Notes: a model not told the origin generated them from the sequence alone. A stretch of DNA of 64,000 nucleotides from Capnocytophaga felis (GCF_009684755.1 NZ_BLBC01000004.1:1-64000); one strand, 5' to 3'; positions 54,901-64,000 are shown, counted from the stretch's first letter. Made by a program: numbers and translations.

Positions 54901-56376
54901 CAGATTTATGTCATTGGCAGAAATTCTTCCGTTAAAAACCTTGTTTTTGAACTCTCCATCAACTGAAATATTTTTGTAATCATACCCATTGTAATGAAAT
55001 GATTCTGCTTTTCCGTATGCTTGCATTTTTAAAGAAGCCAAGTCGAATCCGCTTCCTTTTACAGTCATATGTGCGGTTAATTTACCAAAAGAACGATCAG
55101 CAAGTAAAGCTCCAAAATCAAGCCCTTGCGTTGCTACCGTTCCCTTGTATATCATATCGTTAATATTTTCCAAATTGTCGAGCATTCCGTCAAGAGATGC
55201 ATTTCCTTTGTTGGAACGTAACTCCAAATTTGCCTCCAAAGCCGAAGTTGTGTATAAAAGGTCACCGTGAACCGAAAACATTTCCAGACGTTGCACTTCA
55301 GAAGGAATATTTTGCCCTAATAATGTAGGCATTAACGTGGCCAAATCATTGTAAATAGATTCCAAATAAACGTCTTTTCCTTTCACAATAATTTTTTTCT
55401 TATCATCAAGTAAATTTTTGAAATTAAAATTCCCTTCAACAACCGTATTCTGATATGTAATTTCGCCTTCAGATACTTTCAAGTCGTTTAAAACCCCTTG
55501 TATTGATAAGTTTTTGATATTCAAAGATTTTCCTACTCCAAATCCGTTGTAAAAAGTGTTCAAATCTGTGGTTTCCAAACTTGCTTTTGAAATCTTGGCA
55601 TCAAAAAGAACCTTATTTTCAAAATCATCAAAACCATCTTCAGTAGGAAACAATTTTACATATCCCTCAAGTGATGACTTATCTGTTTCAAAAAGTAAAT
55701 TATCAACACTTATAAGCGAATCTGTGAAGGCAAAGTTTGTTTCTATGTTTTTAACATACAGATTTTTATCATATACAAAATTGGCTTTTTGGACATCAAA
55801 AAACACCTGTGAATCAAGAACCTTAAAATCCTTCAAATTGATATTCAGATTTTCCAGTTTAATAATGGAAGGGTCTTTTTTATTTTCGTCGGAAATGTAA
55901 CAATTACTATTGGTTAGGTTAACAGATTTAGCTTCCATTATGAAACCTCCCGTACTTGGCTTGCCCGAATCAAATTTGGAAATAAACACATCCAAGTTAG
56001 AAATCGTATCTCCTTTATGGGTTTTCATATTGAAAATCAACCCATCAGCTTCAAGTTTTCCAAAATACAAATTCCCTTCAGTGAGTTGCCTGAAATTTAA
56101 AATGGAAGTCTCTAATTCTTTTGCAGCAATCAAAGTATCTTTTCTGAAATCATTGATTAACAATTGCTTGATAGCTACATTTCCGTTGATTTTTAAATGT
56201 ACTTTCTCTATTTGTATATCTACGTCATAGTCATTATTAAGCCAATTTACTACCTTTTTAGCTATAAACGTCTGAGTTACAGGCAAAGCCAAAAGCAGAG
56301 CAATTACCCCCAAAATCAGGAGAGTAATCCATATAAATCGAAATACTATTTTACCAAATCTTTTGATTCTGAGCAT
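51973..56376 (-). CDS. tamB: Translocation and assembly module protein TamB-like (DUF490)
   Basis: A 1467-residue protein from the ATG at 56376; the longer frame begins with TTG. A signal anchor lies at about 13-38 (FRFIWITLLILGVIALLLAL). A very long run of beta strands follows, as in AsmA/TamB bridge proteins that carry lipids between inner and outer membranes. The C-terminal DUF490 domain has ITYSGYYNFKFENIIDKRFT, then VLPGGSISWSGDPLKATLRD, and ends in a barrel-like part (AGITYSVDFSTFKELI). In Bacteroidota it pairs with an Omp85 protein, which is not nearby. Length is normal for the phylum. Confidence 0.93.
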   Translation of the reverse strand: MLRIKRFGKIVFRFIWITLLILGVIALLLALPVTQTFIAKKVVNWLNNDYDVDIQIEKVHLKINGNVAIKQLLINDFRKDTLIAAKELETSILNFRQLTEGNLYFGKLEADGLIFNMKTHKGDTISNLDVFISKFDSGKPSTGGFIMEAKSVNLTNSNCYISDENKKDPSIIKLENLNINLKDFKVLDSQVFFDVQKANFVYDKNLYVKNIETNFAFTDSLISVDNLLFETDKSSLEGYVKLFPTEDGFDDFENKVLFDAKISKASLETTDLNTFYNGFGVGKSLNIKNLSIQGVLNDLKVSEGEITYQNTVVEGNFNFKNLLDDKKKIIVKGKDVYLESIYNDLATLMPTLLGQNIPSEVQRLEMFSVHGDLLYTTSALEANLELRSNKGNASLDGMLDNLENINDMIYKGTVATQGLDFGALLADRSFGKLTAHMTVKGSGFDLASLKMQAYGKAESFHYNGYDYKNISVDGEFKNKVFNGRISANDINLKMNFSGLADFSKNNSKFDFQANIDVADLHALKFMESDSISKLKGSIVFDIQGNNLDDIVGTISFKNAQYTNSADVFSFNDFEVTSTISKEGVKKITINSPDIISGKVEGKFKMAEAKKILQNAFGSIYTHYKPYKITDNQYIEFNFNIYNKIVEVFVPKVKIGKNTILKGKIVADEGSFKMQLKSPDINAYDYQIDNVDLRIDNKNPLYNAFFEVGKVDLGMYTINDFNLINATIKDTLFFRTEFKGGETGKDVYELNFYHTLNEKQESIIGLKKSLFNFKENAWFINRDNSDKQNKIIINRTADSIKIDNFRMAHRNQHINLSGIVTKNNYKNIHIVANNVSLEKITPEMKGLDLRGIMNGHLSLIQKGKLFYPSSDLFIRYFRLNGYDYGDLEASIFGNDDLSSFDVSAHFVNGKTRGFQMGGKINLDGKEGTLLDLKAKFHDFNLAPFNPFAEGILFDLRGWLSGGIDIKGKIENPKMDGELSIRKGGMGITYLNLNADFQDNAKIKINNQTFELENWTLTDTAFKTQALFDGSIRHSKLSDWFFDLTLKSQGKRFLVLNTKYTDDALFYGTGFIQGEATIKGAIDELVIAVNAKTEEGTQFKIPLPDSEGVGDDSFITFIEKGNKNIKVERTLESVKGLELKFNMDVMPNAEVEIIMDKKTGSNLVGRGEGTLLIEINTNGKFNMWGDFITYSGYYNFKFENIIDKRFTVLPGGSISWSGDPLKATLRDLKAAYTLNANPSVLLESSQYNRKIPTQVIIKLEGELMQPETLFDITFPDSNPSLVSELNYRMADEDRKRLQAFSLLAQGSFMSERNTDNRLVAHNLFETAAGLFNQLLSDEDNKLNLGVSYEAGTIDSASEINNSDRLGFTFSTQITEWASVNAKVGIPVGGVTRTAVAGNAEVVLRLTETGNLTAKFFFRENEWQQYLLDRIGYTQGAGITYSVDFSTFKELIHKVFGKGGKIIEKPYRKE

Positions 56377-56815
56377 CAAAATTTCCTTTATCAATTATGT
56401 GTTAGAGACCGCAAATTTAGATTTATTCTTCAACAGGTACAAGTTTTTTTTTAAGTATTTGCAAATCTATTGATTAAGCTATGAAATAATTCTTAATTGC
56501 AACTAAAGTGATACAACATCAAAAAACGGATGCTTCTATAGATGTAGAATTACAATTACAATCTGATCTTTAAACAATCATAAAACTTTTAACTTTATTA
56601 ACATATTTCTGGGAAAACGATAAAAGTTTCTTCAATGACAAGGTTTTACCTTTTTAATAGATTTTACAAATTGCAAACCAGATATTTAGAATAATTCTAA
56701 AGAACATAATCCACTAAAAAAGCCAGATAAATAATTATTATTGACGTTAGAATTTCTTTAACTTATTGAAAAAGAAACAGACATAAATATATCTAAAAAA
56801 TATTTTAAAAAATAA

Positions 56816-56846
56816 TTGTTTTTTATTTCCATATGTCATACATTTG
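56816..56846 (+). promoter_or_regulatory. Promoter of the SusC/SusD/GH18 locus
   Basis: TTG at 56816-56818 and TACATTTG at 56839-56846, 20 bp apart, fit the Bacteroidetes consensus. The leader to the SusC ATG at 56986 is about 130 nt. The rest of the 609-bp gap behind tamB is AT-rich and shows no gene; no adjacent ECF sigma/anti-sigma pair or hybrid two-component regulator is seen. Confidence 0.75.
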
Positions 56847-56985
56847 TAGTCCTCATTTTTTGAAGATTTGACAAAAAAGACAAGAAAAATACTTCTAAAG
56901 CAAGAAATAAATCTTTTAAAAGTCATTTCTTTTGAGAAAAGCTCAATGTATTAGAGAATAAAATTATTAATTTAAAGATGTAGAT

Positions 56986-59900
56986 ATGGTAAATTTGTTA
57001 AGAAAATCTGGACGTACAGGTACGAGATGGATTTTGCTTGCGTTGCTTACACAAGGATTTTGGACAGTCTCTGCCTCTGAAAAAATTGAGGCTCCGGCCA
57101 CAGACATTCTTGTTCAACAGCAAACAAAAAAAGTTAGTGGTACTGTAACCGATGCATCCGGAGTTCCCCTACCCGGGGTTAGTGTTTTGGTAAAAGGCAC
57201 AAGTGTTGGGGTGGCTACCGACTTTGACGGTAATTTTGAGATTAATGTTCCTGGGGACAAAACCGATTTGGTGTTCTCATACATCGGATTCAAAGAACAA
57301 ACAATCAAAGTAAGTAAATCACAATCAGGTTTAAAAGTTGTTCTTCAAGAAGACGTTATGGAGTTAGAAGGTACTGTGGTTACAGCCTTGGGTATCAAAC
57401 GTCAGGAAAAAGCCTTGAGTTACAATGTACAACAGGTAAAATCGGAAGAGCTTACCAAAGTAAAGGAGACCAACTTTGTAAACAGCCTTAATGGTAAAGT
57501 TGCCGGAGTTAACATCCAAAGAAGTGCTTCAGGGGTTGGTGGTGCTACCAAAGTTGTTATGAGGGGTTCTAAATCTCTTGATGGTAACAATGGAGTACTT
57601 TATGTAATTGATGGTGTTCCGATGTTCAACTTTCAGTCAAGAAAGGGAGGAGAAGGTAAGTTTTCTAAGCCAACTGGCGGTGAAGGTATTTCAGACATCA
57701 ACCCTGAGGACATCGAAAGCATTAACGTTCTTACAGGACCATCTGCTGCAGCTCTTTATGGAAGTGAAGCAGCCAATGGTGTTATCTTGATTAACACTAA
57801 AAAGGGTAAAGATGGAAAATTAGAAGTAAATCTGTCAAGTGGTGTTGAATTTATGAACGTAGGGGTGGCTCCTAAGTTTCAAACAACATACGGAAGTAAC
57901 CCAGGTTCATCTTCAAGTTGGGGTAAAAAATTAGATGCTCCATCTGATTATGACCCATTAAAATTCTTCAACGTAGGAACAAATATTAATAATTCTCTTA
58001 CGCTTTCTACTGGAAATAAGCAAAATCAAACCTTTGTTTCTTTTTCTCAAACAGATGCGAAAGGGATTGTACCTAACAATGCCTACTATCGTTATAACAT
58101 AGGTGCAAGAAACACTTCTTCTTTTTTAAATGACAAGTTGCATTTAGATATTAGTGCAAACTATATCCAACAAGGTGATCGTAATATGATCAATGGAGGT
58201 GGTTATTACAATCCTCTATTTGCATTATACCTAATGCCAAGAAGCTTAGATTATAGAGATTTTGAAGTGTATGAGCGCTACAATCCTTCAAGGGGAATCT
58301 ATGAAAAATATAAAAATCCATACACTGATGAAAACGATAAAATAGGAAGCTTGTATGCGGAAAACCCTTATTGGATAGTAAACAGAGAGTTGTTCTTATC
58401 AAACAGAAAACGCTATATGTTCTCTGCAAGTTTAAAATATGATATTTTAGATTGGTTAAATATTTCAGGACGTGTACGTGTAGATAACTCAGAAAATACC
58501 TTGGAAGAAAAAATTTATGCAAGTACAACCATTTTGTTGGCAACCTCTGATAAAGGTAGATACTCAAATTCAAATTTAAAATATGACCAAAAATACGCTG
58601 ACGTTATCTTGAGTGCTAACAGAAATTTTGGTGAAGATTTTAACTTGTCGGCTAACTTAGGGGCAAGCTATAATGACAGGTATAATCACGGTATATCAAT
58701 CGGTGGAGCCTTATTATATGTACCAAACTTATTTTCGGCAAATAACTTTGACCCATCTAAATCAGGACAAGGACAAACCTATGACAGAAACAAAAACGTG
58801 GCTGCTTTTGCTAGTGCTGAGTTAGGATATAAAGGTATGTGGTACTTGTCTTTAACAGGACGTAATGACTGGTCTTCTCAATTGGTAAATTCAAAAGAAC
58901 CTTCGTTTTTTTATCCTTCTGTGGGACTTTCTGGGGTAGTTTCAGAAATGGTCAAACTTCCTGAAATCATCAACTATCTAAAAGTTCGAGCTTCTTACAC
59001 AGAAGTAGGTTCGCCAATTAGTAGAACAGGGCTTACCCCAGGTACCATTACTTATCAATTGACTGCGGCTGGATTACAGTCAAATTCAACATATCCTTAT
59101 CCTGAGTTTAAAGCTGAAAGAACACGTTCTTGGGAGGCAGGTATGAACGCTAAATTATTTGGAGGTGCGCTAGGAATCGATTTAACACTTTATAAATCAA
59201 ATACTTATAATCAATTCTTTGAACAAGAATTATCTAATTCTTCAGGGTTTACCAAATTCTTTATGCAAGCTGGTAATGTTGAGAATAGAGGGGTTGAGTT
59301 AGGCATCAACTTTGATAAAGAGATCATTAAAGATTTCAATTGGAATACCTCACTTACTTATACTAGAAACGTTAACGAAATCATAGAGCTTGTACGTGAT
59401 TATAAAAATCCGTTTACGGGCGAGTTGATGAATTTCACAGAAACACGAAGAGGAGGATTTTTACTTAAAGAGGGTGGAAGTATGTCCGACGTTACCGTAT
59501 CGGGAGTGCTATTAAGAGATAAAAACGGAGACTTGATAGAAAACAAATCAGGCAAATATCAAATTGATAAAACTCAAGAGATAAAAGTAGGGCGTTCAAC
59601 TCCTGATTTTTCAATGGGTTGGAGAAATGCCTTTGCATACAAAAATTTTGATTTGAGTTTCTTATTCAACGGAAATTTTGGTGGAATAGTACTCTCAGGA
59701 ACACAACCAATGCTTGATGCATTTGGTGTATCAGAGGCATCTGCCATAGCAAGAGATAATGGAGGGGTTGTTGTAAACGGAAAAAAATATCCTGCTCAAA
59801 AATATTTTGAAAGTATTGGAGGAGAGGAAGCTTCCTTAGGATACTACACCTACGATGCTACTAATGTTCGGTTGCAAGAAGTTTCATTGAGCTATTCCTT

Positions 59901-60093
59901 AGATGGTAAATGGCTTGATAACAAAATTAGAAAACTTACGTTCTCACTTACAGGAACTAACCTTTGGATGATATATAACAAAGCTCCTTTTGATCCTCAA
60001 CTTACAAGTGGAACAGGAACGTATGCAGCAACTGAATTTTTCCAAATTCCAAGTATGAAAACTTATGGATTTAGCGTTAAATTACAGTTCTAA
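56986..60093 (+). CDS. gpdC: SusC/RagA-type TonB-dependent transporter (GpdC-like)
   Basis: A 1035-residue outer-membrane protein. The signal region (about 1-30, WILLALLTQGFWTVSA) is followed by a carboxypeptidase-like domain at 48-125 (VSGTVTDASGVPLPGVSVLV, then FDGNFEINVP) and a TonB-box-like VVTALGIKRQEKALSY. The plug has NSLNGKVAGVNIQRSASGVG, VVMRGSKSLDGNNGVLYVID and GPSAAALYGSEAANGVILIN, the RagA signature. The barrel ends in SMKTYGFSVKLQF with a C-terminal Phe. It imports the glycan bound by SusD. Gene order and the GH18 partner match C. canimorsus GpdC, which takes up N-glycans cut from host IgG; the symbol rests on that order. Confidence 0.9.
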   Translation: MVNLLRKSGRTGTRWILLALLTQGFWTVSASEKIEAPATDILVQQQTKKVSGTVTDASGVPLPGVSVLVKGTSVGVATDFDGNFEINVPGDKTDLVFSYIGFKEQTIKVSKSQSGLKVVLQEDVMELEGTVVTALGIKRQEKALSYNVQQVKSEELTKVKETNFVNSLNGKVAGVNIQRSASGVGGATKVVMRGSKSLDGNNGVLYVIDGVPMFNFQSRKGGEGKFSKPTGGEGISDINPEDIESINVLTGPSAAALYGSEAANGVILINTKKGKDGKLEVNLSSGVEFMNVGVAPKFQTTYGSNPGSSSSWGKKLDAPSDYDPLKFFNVGTNINNSLTLSTGNKQNQTFVSFSQTDAKGIVPNNAYYRYNIGARNTSSFLNDKLHLDISANYIQQGDRNMINGGGYYNPLFALYLMPRSLDYRDFEVYERYNPSRGIYEKYKNPYTDENDKIGSLYAENPYWIVNRELFLSNRKRYMFSASLKYDILDWLNISGRVRVDNSENTLEEKIYASTTILLATSDKGRYSNSNLKYDQKYADVILSANRNFGEDFNLSANLGASYNDRYNHGISIGGALLYVPNLFSANNFDPSKSGQGQTYDRNKNVAAFASAELGYKGMWYLSLTGRNDWSSQLVNSKEPSFFYPSVGLSGVVSEMVKLPEIINYLKVRASYTEVGSPISRTGLTPGTITYQLTAAGLQSNSTYPYPEFKAERTRSWEAGMNAKLFGGALGIDLTLYKSNTYNQFFEQELSNSSGFTKFFMQAGNVENRGVELGINFDKEIIKDFNWNTSLTYTRNVNEIIELVRDYKNPFTGELMNFTETRRGGFLLKEGGSMSDVTVSGVLLRDKNGDLIENKSGKYQIDKTQEIKVGRSTPDFSMGWRNAFAYKNFDLSFLFNGNFGGIVLSGTQPMLDAFGVSEASAIARDNGGVVVNGKKYPAQKYFESIGGEEASLGYYTYDATNVRLQEVSLSYSLDGKWLDNKIRKLTFSLTGTNLWMIYNKAPFDPQLTSGTGTYAATEFFQIPSMKTYGFSVKLQF

Positions 60094-60117
60094 AACTATT
60101 ATTAATTAAGGAATAAA

Positions 60118-61797
60118 ATGAAGATAAAAAATATAAATAGATATAGAACCATTTTATTATCGTCTATATCGTCAATGGTTTTACTCTCATCTTGTACAAA
60201 AGATTTCGCTGAGGTAAATACAAATCAATTACTGCCTGATGCTCACCAAAAAACATTAGATGGTTTAGCATCAGGGGGGTTGTTCCCAGGATTTATCCAA
60301 AATATAATACCTACACGTGGTCCAGGACAAAGTACTGATTTGCCAAACAGATACCAAATAGCGTTCAACTTAGCAGGAGATAACTGGGCAGGATATTTTT
60401 CACCAGGTAATAGTACTTGGAATGATGCTAAAAACTACACTAACTACTATGTTATTGATGGTTGGTCAAATTACGCATTCAGTACTATGGTTGAACGAGT
60501 GATTAACCCTTTTATGGAAATTAAAGCGGCAATGCACGATGTAGAAATTGCATCCGATAAAACTTTAATATACCACAAAAAAGATTTGGCGAGTCAAAGT
60601 GTATTCTCGGTAGCCCAAATCATCAAAATAATGGGATATCACAGAACAACCGATATGTTTGGTCCTGTTCCATATTCTAAAATCGGTGCCGGAAGATTGA
60701 CTGTTCCGTATGATTCACAAGAACAGGTGTATCGCTCTTTCTTTAAAGAATTAGAAGAGGCAGTTGCTACATTAAATGAATATTTAGCCTCTGGTGGAAC
60801 TAAAATTTTGGCTGAATACGATCCTGTTTATCAAGGAGATACTTCTAAGTGGATTAAATTAGGAAACTCTTTGATGTTACGATTGGCTATGCGTGTACGA
60901 TATGTTGATAGTTCATTGGCTACTGAGTATGCAACTAAGGCATTTAATAATTCAGGCGGGCTATTAACAAACAAAGAAGATGTAGCTAAGTTGCAAAATA
61001 ACGGACGTTTCAATTATTTCAACTCTGTTCAGTTATTATGGAAGTCTTATGCAGAGGTAAAAATGGGAGCAACTATTTACTCATATCTGAAAGGATATGA
61101 CGACCCTCGTATTGCGAAGTACTTTTCCAAAGGAAATTACAACGGGAAAGAGGATTATTATGCCGTTCGCTCAGGAATTACCAAACTTTCAGAACCTTTA
61201 TATAAAGATTTCTCAAATCCGAACATTGAAGAAAATACTCCTACTTATTGGATGAAAGCCTCTGAGGTAAAATTTTTATTAGCAGAAGCGGCTCTATTTA
61301 ACATTATTCCGGGTAATGCACAAGATTATTACAATCAAGGTATAGCTCTTTCGTTTGAAGAAAATGATTTACAAATAGGAAACTATTTAGAAGCTCAAAA
61401 ACAACCTGCAAATTATGTTGACCCTAAAAATAGTGCCTATAGTATAGACGCTATAAGTAATATTACTAAAGAGTGGGGAGCTAATTATTCACAAGAAGAA
61501 CATTTAGAACAGATCATTACTCAAAAATATTTGGCTATCTATCCTGATGGTCACGAAGCTTGGACAGAATGGAGAAGAACAGGCTATCCTCGTATTTTTA
61601 AAATTCCTGCTAACAACTCAAATGTAGGCACACAAGACATCAATACATCAGGAACAGATGGAGGTATGCGTCGTTTACCTTTCCCTTTGAATGAGTATCG
61701 CTTAAATAGTGATAATGTTAATGCAGCAAAAGCATTCTTAGGAGGAAGCGATAATGCAGCAACAAACGTATGGTGGGACAAAAAATCTAAACGATAA
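60118..61797 (+). CDS. gpdD: SusD/RagB-type surface lipoprotein (GpdD-like)
   Basis: A 559-residue lipoprotein with signal peptide and LLSSC box (Cys26), followed by TKDFAEVNTNQL. C-T-K-D near the lipid cysteine fits the surface-export signal reported in C. canimorsus. It belongs to the SusD-like_2 group (NAGDNWAGYFSP-type segment near 85-100 and a helical TPR-like core such as YWMKASEVKFLLAEAALFNI). It binds the glycan at the cell surface and hands it to the SusC partner. The start is 24 bp after the SusC stop. Confidence 0.9.
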   Translation: MKIKNINRYRTILLSSISSMVLLSSCTKDFAEVNTNQLLPDAHQKTLDGLASGGLFPGFIQNIIPTRGPGQSTDLPNRYQIAFNLAGDNWAGYFSPGNSTWNDAKNYTNYYVIDGWSNYAFSTMVERVINPFMEIKAAMHDVEIASDKTLIYHKKDLASQSVFSVAQIIKIMGYHRTTDMFGPVPYSKIGAGRLTVPYDSQEQVYRSFFKELEEAVATLNEYLASGGTKILAEYDPVYQGDTSKWIKLGNSLMLRLAMRVRYVDSSLATEYATKAFNNSGGLLTNKEDVAKLQNNGRFNYFNSVQLLWKSYAEVKMGATIYSYLKGYDDPRIAKYFSKGNYNGKEDYYAVRSGITKLSEPLYKDFSNPNIEENTPTYWMKASEVKFLLAEAALFNIIPGNAQDYYNQGIALSFEENDLQIGNYLEAQKQPANYVDPKNSAYSIDAISNITKEWGANYSQEEHLEQIITQKYLAIYPDGHEAWTEWRRTGYPRIFKIPANNSNVGTQDINTSGTDGGMRRLPFPLNEYRLNSDNVNAAKAFLGGSDNAATNVWWDKKSKR

Positions 61798-61803
61798 TTA
61801 ACT

Positions 61804-63192
61804 ATGAAGAAATATTTATTTACATTAACAATGGCTTCATTCGCTTTATTTTCTTGTGAAAAATGGACAGAAATGGAGTCAAAAGCAGAGGACTTTGAAA
61901 ATGTTGCCATAAACGATTTAACAGAAAAAAGGGACAAATTCAAATGGATTGCAGAGGCTGAAAGAACAGAAGAGAACAAGCAAGTTTTAGAGGCTTATTG
62001 GGCTCAACTTAGGGAATATAAGAAAAAAACTTGGCTTAATGGAGGTGAAGCAGTAGGGCAAAAACCTATGGTTTACTTTTGGTATTCTGGTGGTTTTTGG
62101 ACATCGCAAAAAGGAGTAGCGAAAACTTGGCTACAATCAATTCCTGACTCGGTTTCTTGCATCTCTTTATGGGGAGGTCTTGGAGGGAAACGCCCTAGTG
62201 ATATTACCGAGAATATGAAAAAAGACCTTGAGATTTTTCATAAAAAAGGAAGTGCTGTACTTATGTGTTGGCAAACTCCGAGTGTAGGAACAGCTCTGCC
62301 TGGTAAAAAAGATGGCAGTGTAGATGGATACCGATATTTTCGTAAAAAATATCCATTTGAAACACATTATAAAAAATGGCCTGAAATTTATGCAAGAGAG
62401 CTTTCTCGTTACATAATAGCTCTTGGCTTAGATGGTTACGATGTTGACTGGGAAACTTGTGGTGATCACGGTGCTGTAAATCCAGAAGGTACTCCTCTAA
62501 TGATGCCAGATAACAATTATGAAAATATAGGGAATTTTGTTAAAGAAATGGCTAAGTATTTTGGTCCAGTTGGGGAACATCATCACGTAAAAACACAAGC
62601 TGATAGAGAGACTAATTTGAGAAATTTATTTGATGCAACGACGCAAGGTTTTGATCCAAATGAAAAAGAGTTTATTGATGAATTTAAACCTTATTTGGCA
62701 GATGACTATTACAAAAAACGTTACTACTTCTGTGCTGATGTTCCTTGTGATGTGCCTTCCATTTTTGGAGTAAATTCTCAAATCCCTATTAGCATAGAAA
62801 ATAATGACTTCGCTATATATTTCGATAAGCATTTTATGCAGGATTATACAGCTAATGGAGTAAATATGTCAGGACGTCGTCCTCCAATGTTAGGTGGACC
62901 TCATTATAATTCAACAAGTGCTAACTACCAAGCAGGAAATTACAAAGTCTTAGAAAGAAAAGCTCATGATGTTAAAGCTGGAAAAGTATGGGGTATAGGT
63001 GCTTATCACGGTCAAACGGATTTTGATATAACTCACGATAACAACGAGCAATTTAAAGAGTATTTAAAAAATAATAATATCTCTCGAAAATATCTTCACT
63101 ATGCTTGGACACGAGAGGCTATCCGAATTGCCGATCCAAGACCAACTTATGCAAATTACAAAGAGTTGGCCCCATATATTGTTACACCTTAA
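61804..63192 (+). CDS. gpdG: GH18 endo-beta-N-acetylglucosaminidase-like lipoprotein (GpdG-like)
   Basis: A 462-residue lipoprotein. The signal peptide ends at ALFSC (Cys18). The GH18 motif is intact: LGLDGYDVDWETCG with D210, D213, D215 and the acid Glu217 (DxxDxDxE). The barrel starts with PMVYFWYSGGFWTS and SLWGGLGGKR. Endo enzymes of this type cut the chitobiose core of N-glycans and leave one GlcNAc on the protein. In C. canimorsus GpdG of a SusC-D-G-E-F locus removes the N-glycan of IgG; this gene has the same place and family. No chitin-binding domain is seen, which also favours a glycoprotein target. It starts 6 bp after the SusD stop. Confidence 0.87.
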   Translation: MKKYLFTLTMASFALFSCEKWTEMESKAEDFENVAINDLTEKRDKFKWIAEAERTEENKQVLEAYWAQLREYKKKTWLNGGEAVGQKPMVYFWYSGGFWTSQKGVAKTWLQSIPDSVSCISLWGGLGGKRPSDITENMKKDLEIFHKKGSAVLMCWQTPSVGTALPGKKDGSVDGYRYFRKKYPFETHYKKWPEIYARELSRYIIALGLDGYDVDWETCGDHGAVNPEGTPLMMPDNNYENIGNFVKEMAKYFGPVGEHHHVKTQADRETNLRNLFDATTQGFDPNEKEFIDEFKPYLADDYYKKRYYFCADVPCDVPSIFGVNSQIPISIENNDFAIYFDKHFMQDYTANGVNMSGRRPPMLGGPHYNSTSANYQAGNYKVLERKAHDVKAGKVWGIGAYHGQTDFDITHDNNEQFKEYLKNNNISRKYLHYAWTREAIRIADPRPTYANYKELAPYIVTP

Positions 63193-63204
63193 AATTAAAG
63201 TGAA

Positions 63205-64000
63205 ATGAAAAATATTTTATCGAAAATATCTGTATTGACAATTTTGCTGGGAGTGGTAGGATGTCAAGAAAAATTAGATACCGTTTATGGAGAACATAAT
63301 GCTTCTGTGTATATGAACAATTCTGGTGCTTTGATTAATATTGATAAACCCGATGATGTTGGACATACAATCATAGAGCCTCGATTATCTAAACTTACAA
63401 AAGGAAATGTACAAATTACTGTTTCAGCAATTGATTTTTTCCCAGAGTACAACGAGCAAAACGGAACAGAATACAAATCTTTACCTTACTCGGAATATGA
63501 GTTGTACGAGGTAAACAATCCTTCTAATAAATCAAACAACGGAACGTTAAACGTAACTGTAAAAGGGGGAGATTATTCTTCAAAAATTGGAGTAAGAGTT
63601 AAACCTTTAAATGATGAAAAATATCCAGCTTCGGTTCGTTATGCCATACCTTTGCGTATTAGTTCTTCAAGTGCTCGAATTCTGTCTAATAAAGATGCTA
63701 TCGTATCTTTTAACAGACCTTTCAAAACATCCATTGTTAAAATACTCAAAGGAAACAATATCACTGTTACCTTTGATGAAAGTATGAAAAGAACAGAAGA
63801 GTTTACCATACAAGGTCATTTTATGTTCTTAAATTGGGACTTTATGACACACGATTGGAATCAATCACTTATTAATATGAACGGAGCAAAGGGTACCTCT
63901 AATTGGTATTATACACGTGTTAATAAAGACCATTTCCAGGTAAAGGATTTAGACTCAGATGGGGAGGCAACTCATATTAAGCAAGAAGTTAAATTAAAAA
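63205..64000 (+). CDS. gpdE: DUF1735-type surface lipoprotein, partial (GpdE-like)
   Basis: The first 265 residues of a lipoprotein cut by the window edge. The signal peptide ends at GVVGC (Cys20), followed by QEKLD. Residues about 25-160 fit the DUF1735 (BT_3987 N-terminal-type) fold, found in many glycan-binding proteins of such loci: NNSGALINIDKPDDVGHTI, then YNEQNGTEYKSLP and VKPLNDEKYPASVRYAIPLR. It starts 12 bp after the GH18 stop. Its place matches GpdE, a glycan-binding helper of the C. canimorsus locus. The symbol is by position; the 3' end is not visible. Confidence 0.75.
   Translation, partial: MKNILSKISVLTILLGVVGCQEKLDTVYGEHNASVYMNNSGALINIDKPDDVGHTIIEPRLSKLTKGNVQITVSAIDFFPEYNEQNGTEYKSLPYSEYELYEVNNPSNKSNNGTLNVTVKGGDYSSKIGVRVKPLNDEKYPASVRYAIPLRISSSSARILSNKDAIVSFNRPFKTSIVKILKGNNITVTFDESMKRTEEFTIQGHFMFLNWDFMTHDWNQSLINMNGAKGTSNWYYTRVNKDHFQVKDLDSDGEATHIKQEVKLK

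Noticed and set aside
52817-56230. Several plus-strand frames opposite tamB
   Set aside because: They follow the codon pattern of the long minus-strand gene and have no family likeness.

Overview
The window is AT-rich Bacteroidota DNA, most likely from a Capnocytophaga species (Flavobacteriaceae). Evidence seen here: Bacteroidetes -7 boxes of the form TAnnTTTG before several genes, SusC/SusD pairs, a DUF3276 PUR-type protein, an AcpH-like protein, and a final locus whose order (SusC, SusD, GH18 endoglycosidase, DUF1735 lipoprotein) matches the gpdC-D-G-E order described in C. canimorsus. The genus is an inference; the phylum is well supported.

Positions 1-18.6 kb are an accessory island next to dnaK. 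Its core is a decayed mobilizable element on the minus strand: a 5'-truncated tyrosine integrase, a membrane protein, an excisionase-type HTH protein, a VirE-like ATPase, a Toprim primase, MobC, a MobA/BmgA-type relaxase and a coiled-coil membrane protein. A 43-bp perfect palindrome before mobC is a good oriT candidate. Downstream lies cargo: an XRE regulator, a helicase with a possible nuclease tail and an AlbA/Schlafen-like ATPase spaced like an operon, then a GNAT, a broken AlbA-type remnant, an SRPBCC protein and a frameshifted KwaB-like gene. Two direct-repeat copies of about 320 bp, exactly 14,849 bp apart, flank this block. Just outside the right copy, and just downstream of dnaK, is a two-gene Kiwa defence system (kwaA-kwaB). 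The island therefore holds two KwaB-family genes, one with its membrane partner and one without.

Positions 18.6-43 kb are mainly housekeeping: dnaK, a PLP desulfhydrase/ACC-deaminase-like enzyme, a LysM glucosaminidase, prmC, tRNA-Leu(GAG), tRNA-Lys(TTT), aroK, an AspT/YidE exchanger, tRNA-Tyr, pyrD, an ABC-F protein, a YkgJ-type protein, xerD, a PUR-alpha-like protein, recQ, kpsF, a WYL regulator, etfB-etfA, hemA-hemC with a divergent AraC regulator, a GlsB-type membrane protein and a class III aminotransferase. Hairpin terminators separate most convergent pairs.

Positions 43.2-51.3 kb hold a SWIM zinc finger / HEAT-like / MoxR ATPase / DUF5682 cassette. It is preceded by an array of degenerate 22-bp tandem repeats, is interrupted by an opposite-strand acpH-like gene, and lacks the VWA gene that usually closes such cassettes. 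sodB and a very long tamB follow. From 57 kb to the end is the glycan-foraging locus: a SusC transporter, a SusD lipoprotein, a GH18 lipoprotein with an intact DxxDxDxE motif and a DUF1735-type lipoprotein cut by the window edge.
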